From CAVUFH01 sp963740835 (GTDB taxonomy: Bacteria; Actinomycetota; Acidimicrobiia; IMCC26256; PALSA-610): DNA of 64,000 bases. A program made the position numbers and the translations under genes. The stretch's first letter is position 1. The number at the start of each line of letters is the position of its first letter. Below are positions 25,101 through 33,529 of the stretch, one piece after another. The stretch is from positions 992,001 to 1,056,000 of the forward strand of contig CAVUFH010000003.1 in assembly GCA_963740835.1 (NCBI GenBank), written 5' to 3'. The notes beneath the pieces are model-generated. The model was not told the DNA's origin and ran no database searches. It worked only from the letters and a program-made list of their open reading frames with translations.

Positions 25101-25981
25101 GCATTCTCGTCAACGCCGACACCAAGGTCATCGTCCAGGGCCTCACCGGCGGGCAGGGCCGCTTCTACGGTCTGCGCAACCGCGACTACGGCACCAAGGT
25201 CGTCGGCGGGGTTTCGCCGAAGAAGGCCGGTTCCGATGTCGACGGCATCCCCGTCTTCGCGTCGGTGGAGGAAGCGGTGAAGGAGACGGGCGCGACCGCG
25301 ACGATGGTGATCGTCCCCGCGCCCGCGGCGGCCGCGGCCGCGATCGAGGCCGCGGAAGCCGGTCTGGAACTGGTCGTCGTCGTGACCGAGGGCATCCCGA
25401 TGCACGACGAAGCGCGCACGTTCAACACGGTCGCGCGCGACTTTCCGGACACGCGCATCCTCGGACCGAACTGCCCGGGCCTCCTCACGGTCGGCGAGTG
25501 CAACATCGGCTTCATCCCCGCCGAGGTCGCGCGGGCCGGCGGACCGGTCGGCATCGTCAGCCGTTCCGGCACGCTCACTTATCAGGCACTGAACGAGCTC
25601 AACGAGAAGGGCATCGGCGTCACCACGTGCGTCGGCATCGGCGGCGACCCGGTGCCCGGCACGAGCTTCATCGACTGCCTCGAACTGTTCGAAGCCGATC
25701 CCGACACCAAGGCCGTCATCATGTTCGGCGAGATCGGTGGTTCCGCCGAAGAAGAAGCGGCCGACTGGATCAAGGCCAACATGTCGAAGCCGGTCGTGAG
25801 CTACGTGGCGGGCGTCACCGCGCCGCCGGGCAAGAAGATGGGCCACGCAGGCGCAATCGTCTCCGGTTCCAAGGGAACCGCGCAGGCGAAGATGGACGCG
25901 CTGGCCGCGGCCGGCGTGCGGGTCGCGACCAACCCAACCGCGGCCGGTGAAGTCATGGCCGAGGTCGTCGCGGGGCTCTGA
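25097..25981 (+). CDS. sucD: Succinyl-CoA ligase alpha subunit
   Basis: A 294-residue alpha subunit, binding CoA through its N-terminal Rossmann domain (VQGLTGGQGRFYGL) and carrying the phospho-histidine in KMGHAGAIVSG (His about 249). ILGPNCPGLLT and FGEIGGSAEEEAADW are also standard. GTG start overlaps the sucC stop (GTGA). The intact downstream partner argues that sucC is functional in the organism. It acts in the TCA cycle, making ATP or GTP from succinyl-CoA. Confidence 0.96.
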   Translation: MSILVNADTKVIVQGLTGGQGRFYGLRNRDYGTKVVGGVSPKKAGSDVDGIPVFASVEEAVKETGATATMVIVPAPAAAAAAIEAAEAGLELVVVVTEGIPMHDEARTFNTVARDFPDTRILGPNCPGLLTVGECNIGFIPAEVARAGGPVGIVSRSGTLTYQALNELNEKGIGVTTCVGIGGDPVPGTSFIDCLELFEADPDTKAVIMFGEIGGSAEEEAADWIKANMSKPVVSYVAGVTAPPGKKMGHAGAIVSGSKGTAQAKMDALAAAGVRVATNPTAAGEVMAEVVAGL

Positions 25982-25997
25982 GTCTGGGGTCTCTGAT

Positions 25998-27404
25998 CTA
26001 AGGAACGAGCTCGACGGCCTCGGGTTCGGGGTCGGGGAGCGGTGCGGGCGCGGCCGGTGGCGCGCTCGGCGGTGGCGAGAACGGTTGCCTCCCGAGCGCG
26101 AATGCGGCCAGCCACCCGAGCCCGACGACCGCGAGCCCGAACGCGATCACGACGAATCCGGTGCCGATGAGGTCGGGGTTGCCGCCGGTCGGGCTCGGGT
26201 TGGGCGCCACATCGGCCGCGACGATGAACGCGCCGACCGATGCGATCGCGCCGCCGCCCCACGTGGTGAACCGGCGATCGGTGCCGAGCCAGCCGACGAC
26301 ACCGATCGCGATGCCGATGACAATCGTCACCAACCCGCCCCAGATCGCGGAGCTCGTCCACGCGCCGATTTCCGCGGCGGCCGTCACGAGCGCGAGGACG
26401 GCGGGGAGCACGAACGCGGTCCCGAGCGCCGCGAGCTTGCGCCGGTCACAGAGGTGCACCGCCGCGAGATAGAGCGCGCCGAAGCCGAGGGAGACGAGAC
26501 CGATCGGCAGCGCTTTGTTGTTGCTGTTGCTGAGCGGGGAGCGGCCGAACGGATCGACGGTGATGCCCGGTTCGGGGGAGATGTCGCCACCGAACAAGTC
26601 GCCACTGTCGGAGCCGCCTCCCGAGCTACAGGGAAACGTCGCGGACGGATCGCCGCCGCACGAGTTCGCGAACGTCTCGAAACCGCTGCCGGGTTCGGCT
26701 TGACCCCACAGCTCGTCGCACGCATCGAGGTCGCCGCCGGCGCACGCGGCGGCGAGCGGGTACAGCGGATCGGTCGGGTCGAGGTCGTCGAGCGTGACCT
26801 CCTGCCGTTGGAACGCCGCCGGTTCGACTTCGCTCCCGCGCACCGCGTCGAACAACACGCTCGGGGACGAGAACGCCGGGCTCGGCACCGGGTTGGCGGA
26901 GGACGCGTCGAGGTCTGCGACCTCGCCGGCGATCCACAGGTACAGCAGTACGGCCGTGAGCGCGAGGAGGATCGGGCGGCCGCGGCTGTTCGAGACCGCG
27001 AACAGCAACGCCCACGTCACGATCGTGAGGATGAGGAAGAGGCGCACGTCCGCGAACGAATCGACCGAGGGGAAGATGAGGAAGCCGTAGATCGCCGGGA
27101 CGCTCAGCACGATCGCGGCAGTGCACGCGGCGTCGAACGGCTCCCGTACGACGAGCAGTGCGAGGTTTGCGATGAGAAAGAGGCCGACGAACACGAGCGC
27201 GCCCTGCCACCCGTCGCCGCTGCTCGCCTCGCGGTCGGCGGCGAGGAGGAGCACGCCGATCGTGACGATCACGCCGCCACCGGCGGCGAGCGCGTCGGAG
27301 AAGGACGCGCGCGGCCGGCTGACGGCGCGGCCCCAGAACGTCGCGGGCGCGGCCAGGTCGTCCGGCGGCGCGGCCGCGGGATCGTCGACCGGTGTGTGGT
27401 CCAT
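25998..27404 (-). CDS. Multi-pass membrane protein of unknown function
   Basis: A 468-residue protein with about ten hydrophobic segments in two blocks. Between them (about residues 170-290) lies an acidic, Ser/Gly-rich, cysteine-containing region (e.g. ACAGGDLDACDELWG), probably outside the membrane. The tail is proline-rich (SPPPSAPPAAPAPLP). The ACAGGDLDACDELW stretch resembles the short repeat seen in Sel1-like or serine-protease-associated actinobacterial proteins, but I do not name a family. GGGGGGAC precedes the ATG. Followed by another membrane-protein gene upstream in the same orientation. Confidence 0.7.
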   Translation of the reverse strand: MDHTPVDDPAAAPPDDLAAPATFWGRAVSRPRASFSDALAAGGGVIVTIGVLLLAADREASSGDGWQGALVFVGLFLIANLALLVVREPFDAACTAAIVLSVPAIYGFLIFPSVDSFADVRLFLILTIVTWALLFAVSNSRGRPILLALTAVLLYLWIAGEVADLDASSANPVPSPAFSSPSVLFDAVRGSEVEPAAFQRQEVTLDDLDPTDPLYPLAAACAGGDLDACDELWGQAEPGSGFETFANSCGGDPSATFPCSSGGGSDSGDLFGGDISPEPGITVDPFGRSPLSNSNNKALPIGLVSLGFGALYLAAVHLCDRRKLAALGTAFVLPAVLALVTAAAEIGAWTSSAIWGGLVTIVIGIAIGVVGWLGTDRRFTTWGGGAIASVGAFIVAADVAPNPSPTGGNPDLIGTGFVVIAFGLAVVGLGWLAAFALGRQPFSPPPSAPPAAPAPLPDPEPEAVELVP

Positions 27405-27477
27405 GTCCCCCCCGAACCAGGTGAATTCCGGCCCAGTGAAACACCCGGAGCGGTCGGGGCGGCGGATCCCGCGCGGT

Positions 27478-28326
27478 TCAATAGGCGGCGTAACGCTCGC
27501 GACTGCGCAATGCCGCGCCCACGAGCAAGCCGATGGCCGCGATCAACATCAGGTAGAACCCGGTACCGAGCTGGAAGCCGGCGCGCTCGCCGATTGCGAA
27601 CGCGACCATCATCACCGTCGCCTGGCCTCCGGCAGCGAGATGGATCTGGTCCCAGGTGTATCCCGCGAGCCGGGTCGGTCGGGAGAAGTGCACGACGCCG
27701 CGCGCGATGACACCGATCGTCATGAGCGCCGCGCAGAGCACCGGGATGATCGTCACGGGGAAGAAGTAGTCGCGGTTCCACGCGTTGAACGAGAAGCCGT
27801 TCCCGAAGCCGGCGGGCACGTTCACCTTCCAGAACGCGAGGAAGGAGCCGAAGATCATCACGGCCGCGGCGCCGAGGATCACGAGGTTCGCACGAGAGAG
27901 CTCCTCCGGCCGGGACGTAGGCGCGGCGTAGAGGTGGAGCCGGCGGGTTGTCACGCGGCGGTCGATGACCGCGCCGATCGTCATCGCGAGAGATCCGACG
28001 CCCATCACCCACAGGCCGGGCTGACGGTGCTCGATGACGACGATCCAAGCCGCGGCCATCAGGGTGCCGAATCCGGAGACGGCCACGAGCAGTTGCGGCC
28101 AGGTGAACGGTCCGACGTGGTCGGACAGATCGGCGTGGAGGAAGCGGCGCAGCGCCACCACACCGCCGACGAAGACCGCGTAGATCGGGACCAGCTTGAT
28201 CACGGAGAACGTGCCGTCTCCCCACGCGTTCGCACGACCGACCACGTCGAGGAACGAACCGAGGAACGTCGCCGCCGCGCCCGCGAGGATCGTCCATTCC
28301 GCCGTGGTCGGTTGGTTCGCGGCCAC
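27478..28326 (-). CDS. Multi-pass membrane protein of unknown function
   Basis: A 282-residue protein with about eight hydrophobic segments, e.g. WTILAGAAATFLGSFLDV near the start and MLIAAIGLLVGAAL at the end. No recognised family. GTG 28326 follows GGGAGGC; an in-frame ATG at 28374 is an alternative. It runs in the same direction as the next membrane-protein gene (73 bases apart), so the two may form a small operon. Divergent from purN. Confidence 0.7.
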   Translation of the reverse strand: MAANQPTTAEWTILAGAAATFLGSFLDVVGRANAWGDGTFSVIKLVPIYAVFVGGVVALRRFLHADLSDHVGPFTWPQLLVAVSGFGTLMAAAWIVVIEHRQPGLWVMGVGSLAMTIGAVIDRRVTTRRLHLYAAPTSRPEELSRANLVILGAAAVMIFGSFLAFWKVNVPAGFGNGFSFNAWNRDYFFPVTIIPVLCAALMTIGVIARGVVHFSRPTRLAGYTWDQIHLAAGGQATVMMVAFAIGERAGFQLGTGFYLMLIAAIGLLVGAALRSRERYAAY

Positions 28327-28425
28327 CGTGCCTCCCGTCCGTCCGGTCACAGTGGTGAAACAGCGGTGCGACATTCTGCCCCGCCCGGGCCGTTCGCGTG
28401 GCCGAAACTCGATACGGTGCAAGGC

Positions 28426-28977
28426 ATGCAGGTCGGGGTCCTTGCATCCGGCAGCGGAACGATCTTGCGAGCGCTGGCAGAGCGCGGGTTGCCGATCGCG
28501 GTTCTCGTCGTCGACCGCCCGTGCGGCGCGATCGAGATCGCCGCCGGCGCCGGGATACCGGTCGATCTCGTGGAACGTACGACCTTCGGCCCCGACTTCG
28601 ACCGCGTCGCGTATACCCACGAGGTGATCGACGCGTTGCAGCGTCGCGCAGTGGACCTCGTCGCAATCGCCGGCTTCGGCACGATCCTTTCGAAGCCGTT
28701 CGTCGACGCGTTCGGCGGTCGCGCGGTCAACACGCATCCGTCGCTGCTCCCCGCGTTCAAGGGCTGGCACGCGGTGCGCGACGCGCTCGAGCACGAGGTG
28801 AAGGTCACGGGCTGCACCGTGCACCTCGTGACCGCCGATGTGGACGAAGGGCCGATCCTGGCGCAGGAAGCGGTGCCGGTCCTCGACGGCGACACCGAAG
28901 CGTCGCTCCACGAACGCATCAAGGCGGTCGAACGCACGCTGTATCCCGACGTCATCGAGAGGCTCGCCGCGTCATGA
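28426..28977 (+). CDS. purN: Phosphoribosylglycinamide formyltransferase
   Basis: A 183-residue GAR transformylase, adding the first formyl group in purine synthesis from 10-formyl-THF. The N-terminal GVLASGSGT phosphate loop is present, followed by Ile where Asn is usual (GSGTI). The catalytic Asn and His are in NTHPSLLPAFKG, and the Asp in ADVDEGPILAQ. Its stop overlaps the purH ATG. folD, which supplies formyl-THF precursors, lies just downstream. Confidence 0.93.
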   Translation: MQVGVLASGSGTILRALAERGLPIAVLVVDRPCGAIEIAAGAGIPVDLVERTTFGPDFDRVAYTHEVIDALQRRAVDLVAIAGFGTILSKPFVDAFGGRAVNTHPSLLPAFKGWHAVRDALEHEVKVTGCTVHLVTADVDEGPILAQEAVPVLDGDTEASLHERIKAVERTLYPDVIERLAAS

Positions 28978-30491
28978 GAACCACGATCAAACGGGCACTC
29001 CTGTCCGTGTACGACAAGTCGCAGCTGCCGGAGTTCGCACGCGGCCTGCACGACCTCGGAGTCGAGCTGGTTTCCTCGGCGAGCACCGCGGCCGCACTCG
29101 AGGCGGCGGGCCTGCCGGTCACGCGCGTCGAGGGCGTCACGGGGATGCCGGAGATGCTCGACGAGCGGGTGAAGACGCTGCACCCGAACATCCACGGAGG
29201 GCTGCTCGCCGATCGCAGCAAGGAGTCGCACCTCGCCGACCTCGAGAAGCATGGCATCGAGCCGTTCGACCTCGTCGTCTCGAACCTGTATCCGTTCCTC
29301 GAACGGCCGGGCATCGACACCATCGACATCGGCGGCCCCGCGATGGTACGCGCGGCCGCCAAGAACCACGCCTGGCTCACCGTGGTGACGAGCACCGCGC
29401 AGTACGATCGCGTGCTCGAGGAGCTGCGCGCGAACGACGGAACCGTGAGCGAGGAGACGCGGCGCGCGCTCGCGCTGGAGGCGTTCGCGCACACGGCCGC
29501 GTACGACAGTGCGATCGTGCAGTGGCTGCAGGAAGGCGAGTTGCTGCCGCAGCACCTGATGCTCGCGCTCGAACGCTCGGACGAGACGCTGCGCTACGGG
29601 GAGAACCCACACCAGCACGCGGCGCGCTACCGGCGGCGCGGCGCGACGAGCTGGTGGGACTCCGTGCAGCAACACGGCGGTCTCGCGCTGTCGTACTTGA
29701 ATTTCTATGACACCGACGCCGCGTGGAAGGTGGTGCACGACCTGGGTGACGGGCCGGCATGCGCCATCATCAAGCACGCGAACCCGTGCGGTGTCGCGCT
29801 GGCCCCGCAACTCGCGAACGCGTACCAACGCGCGCTCGAGTGCGACGAACGCTCCGCGTTCGGCGGCATCGTCGCGCTGAACCGCCCGATCGACCCGGCC
29901 ACCGTCGAGCGCATGGTGGCCGGGCCCCAGGCGGATGTCGTGATCGCGCCCGGCTACGAAGACGGCGCGATCGCGGCCCTGCAACAAAAGCGCAAGAACA
30001 CGCGGATCCTCGAAGCGGGCGCGCCGGGTACGGAAGGCCTCGACTTCCGGCAGCTCTCGGGTGGATTCCTCGTGCAGGAGCCGCACCGCTTCGCGTCGGG
30101 GCGCAACGACTGGCGGGTCGTGACCAAGGTGGCGCCGACCGCCGAGCAGTGGGCCGACCTCGAGCTCGCGTGGCGGATCTGTGGCCACGTGAAATCCAAC
30201 GCGATCGTGTTGGTCAAGGACGGTCAGGCGGTCGGCATCGGCGCGGGGCAGCAGAACCGGGTCGAGTCGGGCGAGATCGCGGCCAAGAAGGCTGCGGGCC
30301 GGGCCCGCGGTGGGGCGTCGGCAAGCGACGCGTTCTATCCGTTCCCCGACGGCATCGAGGCCGCGGCCGGTGCCGGCGTCGCGGCGGTGATCCAGCCCGG
30401 TGGCGCGATACGCGACGACGCGGTGATCGAGATCGCCGACGAGCTCGGACTCGCGATGGTGTTCACCGGCGAGCGACACTTCTTCCACTGA
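28974..30491 (+). CDS. purH: AICAR transformylase/IMP cyclohydrolase
   Basis: A 505-residue bifunctional enzyme for the last two steps of IMP synthesis. The N-terminal cyclohydrolase (MGS-like) domain includes LLSVYDKSQLPEFARGL and GVTGMPEMLDERVKTLHP. The C-terminal transformylase contains ECDERSAFGGIVALNRPI, and AGQQNRVESGEIAAKKAAG with the FYPFPDGIEAAAGAGV end block. ATGA overlap with purN. Confidence 0.96.
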   Translation: MRTTIKRALLSVYDKSQLPEFARGLHDLGVELVSSASTAAALEAAGLPVTRVEGVTGMPEMLDERVKTLHPNIHGGLLADRSKESHLADLEKHGIEPFDLVVSNLYPFLERPGIDTIDIGGPAMVRAAAKNHAWLTVVTSTAQYDRVLEELRANDGTVSEETRRALALEAFAHTAAYDSAIVQWLQEGELLPQHLMLALERSDETLRYGENPHQHAARYRRRGATSWWDSVQQHGGLALSYLNFYDTDAAWKVVHDLGDGPACAIIKHANPCGVALAPQLANAYQRALECDERSAFGGIVALNRPIDPATVERMVAGPQADVVIAPGYEDGAIAALQQKRKNTRILEAGAPGTEGLDFRQLSGGFLVQEPHRFASGRNDWRVVTKVAPTAEQWADLELAWRICGHVKSNAIVLVKDGQAVGIGAGQQNRVESGEIAAKKAAGRARGGASASDAFYPFPDGIEAAAGAGVAAVIQPGGAIRDDAVIEIADELGLAMVFTGERHFFH

Positions 30492-30525
30492 TGCGGCTGC
30501 TGGCTCCACTGATGCGTCGTTCCGC

Positions 30526-31392
30526 ATGACCGCCACACTCCTCGACGGCAATGCGTTCCTCGAGCACGTGAAAGACGACCTACGGGCGCGCGTCGGGGCA
30601 TTGGGTGAGCGCGGCATCACACCCGGGCTCGGGACGATCCTCGTCGGCGACGACCCGAACAGCGCCGCGTACATCCGCGGCAAGCGCACCGACTCGGCGG
30701 ATGTCGGGATCGTGTCGCGTCACGTGGAGCTACCGGCGTCGGCGACGCAGGCCGACGTGCTGGCCGCGATCGACGACTTCAACACCGACCCCGGTGTCGA
30801 CGCGTTCATCGTTCAGCTCCCGTTGCCCGCGGGGCTCGACGATCAGCGCGCGCTGAACGCGATCGACCCGGCCAAAGATGCCGACGGACTCCACCCCGTC
30901 AACCTCGGCCGGCTCCTGATCGGCGCGGCCGGTCCGCGTCCGTGCACGCCGCTCGGGATCCAAGCGCTCCTCGCGCATCATCACGTGCCGATCGAAGAGC
31001 ATCACGTCGTGATCGTCGGACGCGGTCTCACGATCGGCCGTCCGCTCGCGGTGCTCCTCTCGCTCAAGGAACCGAACGCGAACGCGACCGTGACGCACTG
31101 CCACACCGGCACGAAATTCCTGCCCGAGTACACCCGCCAGGCCGACATCCTGATCGCGGCTGCGGGCTCAGCCCACATCATCGGTCCCGACATGGTGAAG
31201 CCCGGTGCCGCTGTCGTGGGCGCCGGCATCACGATGGTAGGTCGGCGCGTGGTCCCCGATGTCGACGAGGCGGTCGCGGAGGTCGCGGGCTGGATCACAC
31301 CCCGGCTGGGCGGCGTGGGCCCGACCACCCGCGCCATGCTGCTCCGGAACACGGTCGAGGCGGCCGAACGCGCGAGTCTGGGCACCGCATGA
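30526..31392 (+). CDS. folD: Methylene-THF dehydrogenase/cyclohydrolase
   Basis: A 288-residue FolD, interconverting 5,10-methylene-THF and 10-formyl-THF with NADP. It has LGTILVGDDPNSAAYIRGK (cited in part), the catalytic-region lysine after YIRG, and the QLPLP motif. DADGLHPVNLGRL and the Rossmann VIVGRGLTIGRPLAVLL follow. The family's usual SxxVGxP pattern reads GLTIGRP here. Clustered with purN and purH, which use 10-formyl-THF. Stop overlaps the next ATG. Confidence 0.95.
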   Translation: MTATLLDGNAFLEHVKDDLRARVGALGERGITPGLGTILVGDDPNSAAYIRGKRTDSADVGIVSRHVELPASATQADVLAAIDDFNTDPGVDAFIVQLPLPAGLDDQRALNAIDPAKDADGLHPVNLGRLLIGAAGPRPCTPLGIQALLAHHHVPIEEHHVVIVGRGLTIGRPLAVLLSLKEPNANATVTHCHTGTKFLPEYTRQADILIAAAGSAHIIGPDMVKPGAAVVGAGITMVGRRVVPDVDEAVAEVAGWITPRLGGVGPTTRAMLLRNTVEAAERASLGTA

Positions 31393-31595
31393 GCAGCCAG
31401 GCGCGGGTAGAGCCGGTCACCGAGCCGCGCTGCACGGTGTGCGGCGCCGCGGTCACGGTCGACGAGCCTCGTTGCCCGAACTGCGGCCTCTCGCACCCGG
31501 CTCGGGTGCTCGCGCGCGGCGGGCTCTGGGGTGTCGCGCTCGTGCTCACGCTCGCGTGGCTGTGCTCGCTCGTGATCGTGGCCGGCGCCCGCTGA
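31389..31595 (+). CDS. Small zinc-ribbon membrane protein
   Basis: A 68-residue protein. Two CxxC pairs (CTVCGAAV and CPNCGLSH) form a zinc ribbon at residues 15-38, followed by one hydrophobic helix (about 45-66). The ATG overlaps the folD stop. Function unknown; such short ribbon-plus-helix proteins are common in actinobacteria. The 112 bases that follow hold a small hairpin (AGCCGG/CCGGCT at 31619-31633) and no gene. Confidence 0.75.
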   Translation: MSSQARVEPVTEPRCTVCGAAVTVDEPRCPNCGLSHPARVLARGGLWGVALVLTLAWLCSLVIVAGAR

Positions 31596-31707
31596 AGTTC
31601 AGGCTTCGCTCGAGGGTCAGCCGGGCTCCGGCTGGGCATCCGGCGCGCCCGTCCGCGAGGATGCACGGCACCGAAGTACTCGGCGGAGCGAGCCCGAAGA
31701 GCTGCTT

Positions 31708-32487
31708 GTGCTGCTAGCCGAATTGACCGTTCGTCACACGCGCCGGCACATGCCGACCCGACGCGTCGCGCTCGATCACGCATACCTCCCCACATCGGGA
31801 CCCGCCCACGGCGCGTCGTTGATCGCGGCGCTGGTCGCCACCAGCCTGCTGCTGATCCCCGAAGAAGAGCGGGAACTGCTGCCGCGCTTGCTCGACCAGG
31901 CGCGCGACGGCCTCATGATCCCGCGCATCGCGTTGCGGCACCGCCTCCAGCACGACGTGCACGGCCTCGACCGCTCCCGTCACCGAATGCTCGGCGAGGA
32001 CGGGAGGTTCGTCATCGAGATCGACCGGCACGCGGCCGCGACCCCGCAGGTGCTGGGCGCGATCATGGCCGCGGCCGAGCTGCCGCCGTCCGGACGGATG
32101 GTCATCCTCGACACGATCCGGCGCGTCGTCGAGGGTCGGTGGGGTGGCCTCGCCGAAGGCGTCGAGTTGCGCTACCTGTGGGATCGGATGCAGGTGCCGC
32201 CGCCGCTGGCGGGCAAGCGGTCCTGGGTGCCGGGCGCGCCGCCCGACGAGGAGATGTGGCGCGGCGTCGCGTCCGAGCAACGCTGGGCGATGGAGGTCCT
32301 CGGCTTGCGGTCGGGCATGGAGGTCGAGCGCGAGGACGTGAACCGGCGCTTCCGCCGACTTCTGCGCGACGCGCACCCCGACTCCGGCGGCGTGGCGACC
32401 CAGGCTGCGGCGCGGATCGCCGAGCTCACCGAGGCGCGCACGATCCTCCTCGATGTGGCTTCGGAGGCAGTGGCGGCCGAGGGCTAG
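31708..32487 (+). CDS. J-domain-like protein with C-terminal HPD motif
   Basis: A protein of about 259 residues. The last 60 residues contain NRRFRRLLRDAHPDSGG and ITELTEARTILL-like helix sequence (seen as IAELTEARTILL), the layout of a DnaJ J-domain with its HPD loop. The N-terminal 180 residues are not recognised. J-domains stimulate Hsp70 ATPase, so this may be a DnaK co-factor. The start is unsure: GTG 31708 or ATG 31750 (MPTRRVALDH). Gene ends 47 bases before mdh. Confidence 0.75.
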   Translation: MLLAELTVRHTRRHMPTRRVALDHAYLPTSGPAHGASLIAALVATSLLLIPEEERELLPRLLDQARDGLMIPRIALRHRLQHDVHGLDRSRHRMLGEDGRFVIEIDRHAAATPQVLGAIMAAAELPPSGRMVILDTIRRVVEGRWGGLAEGVELRYLWDRMQVPPPLAGKRSWVPGAPPDEEMWRGVASEQRWAMEVLGLRSGMEVEREDVNRRFRRLLRDAHPDSGGVATQAAARIAELTEARTILLDVASEAVAAEG

Positions 32488-32534
32488 CGTCAAACGGTCC
32501 CGCTACGTCCAGGCTGCGAATCCAGGAGTGAGGC

Positions 32535-33521
32535 ATGAAAGATCCCGTACGCGTCGCGGTCACCGGCGCTGCCGGTCAGATCGGGTACAGCTTGCTGTTC
32601 CGCATCGCGAGCGGCGAGATGCTCGGCAAGGACCAGCCCGTGATCCTGTCGCTGCTCGAGATCACCCCTGCACTGCCCGCGCTCGGTGGTGTCGCGATGG
32701 AGCTCGACGACTGCGCGTTCCCGCTCCTCGCGGGCGTCGAGCAGAGCGACGACGCGAACGCCGCGTTCGCCGGCGTCAACTACGCGCTGCTCGTCGGCTC
32801 CCGGCCGCGAACGAAGGGCATGGAGCGCGGCGAGCTGCTCGAGGTCAACGGCGCGATCTTCACCACGCAAGGCAAGGCCCTCGCCGCCGGCGCGGCCGAT
32901 GACGTCCGCATTCTCGTCGTCGGCAACCCCGCCAACACCAACTGCCTGATCGCGATGAACAATGCGCGGTCGATCCCCCGCGAGCGCTTCACCGCGATGA
33001 TGCGGCTCGATCACAACCGCGCCAAAGCACAACTCGCAGCGAAGTGCGAGGTTCCCGTCACCGCGGTCACCAACATGACGGTGTGGGGTAACCACTCGGC
33101 CACGCAGTACCCGGACCTCGTGCACGCGCAGGTGAACGGGAAGCCCGCGACGGAGCTCGTCGACCAGGCCTGGATCGCCGAGACGTACATCCCGACGGTG
33201 CAACAGCGTGGCGCCAAGATCATCGAGGCACGTGGCGCGTCGTCAGCCGCGTCGGCTGCGAACGCGGCGGTCGGCCACGTGCGCGACTGGGCGCAGGGCA
33301 CGGCGTCGGGCGACTGGGTGAGCATGGGTATCTGCTCGGACGGCTCCTATGGCATCCCCGAGGGGATGATCGCGGGTTTCCCGGTCACGACGAACGGCGG
33401 GAATTGGTCGGTCGTTCCCGGCCTCGACCTCGACGAGTTCTCCCGCGGGCGCATCGACGCGTCGGTCGCCGAGTTGGCCGAAGAGCGCGACGCGGTCGGA
33501 GACCTCGGGCTGCTCGGTTAG
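32535..33521 (+). CDS. mdh: Malate dehydrogenase
   Basis: A 328-residue NAD-dependent malate dehydrogenase of the cytosolic-like type. Rossmann motif is VTGAAGQIGYSLL. The substrate arginines lie in GSRPRTKGMERGE and MMRLDHNRAKAQL. The catalytic His is in TVWGNHSATQYPD. CAGGAGTGAGGC precedes the ATG. It provides oxaloacetate for the TCA cycle. Confidence 0.96.
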   Translation: MKDPVRVAVTGAAGQIGYSLLFRIASGEMLGKDQPVILSLLEITPALPALGGVAMELDDCAFPLLAGVEQSDDANAAFAGVNYALLVGSRPRTKGMERGELLEVNGAIFTTQGKALAAGAADDVRILVVGNPANTNCLIAMNNARSIPRERFTAMMRLDHNRAKAQLAAKCEVPVTAVTNMTVWGNHSATQYPDLVHAQVNGKPATELVDQAWIAETYIPTVQQRGAKIIEARGASSAASAANAAVGHVRDWAQGTASGDWVSMGICSDGSYGIPEGMIAGFPVTTNGGNWSVVPGLDLDEFSRGRIDASVAELAEERDAVGDLGLLG

Positions 33522-33529
33522 GCGCGCGC

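Noticed and set aside
25947..27710. 587-residue open frame opposite the membrane proteins
   Set aside because: Arg/Asp-rich shadow; the reverse frames give plausible membrane proteins with ribosome-binding sites.
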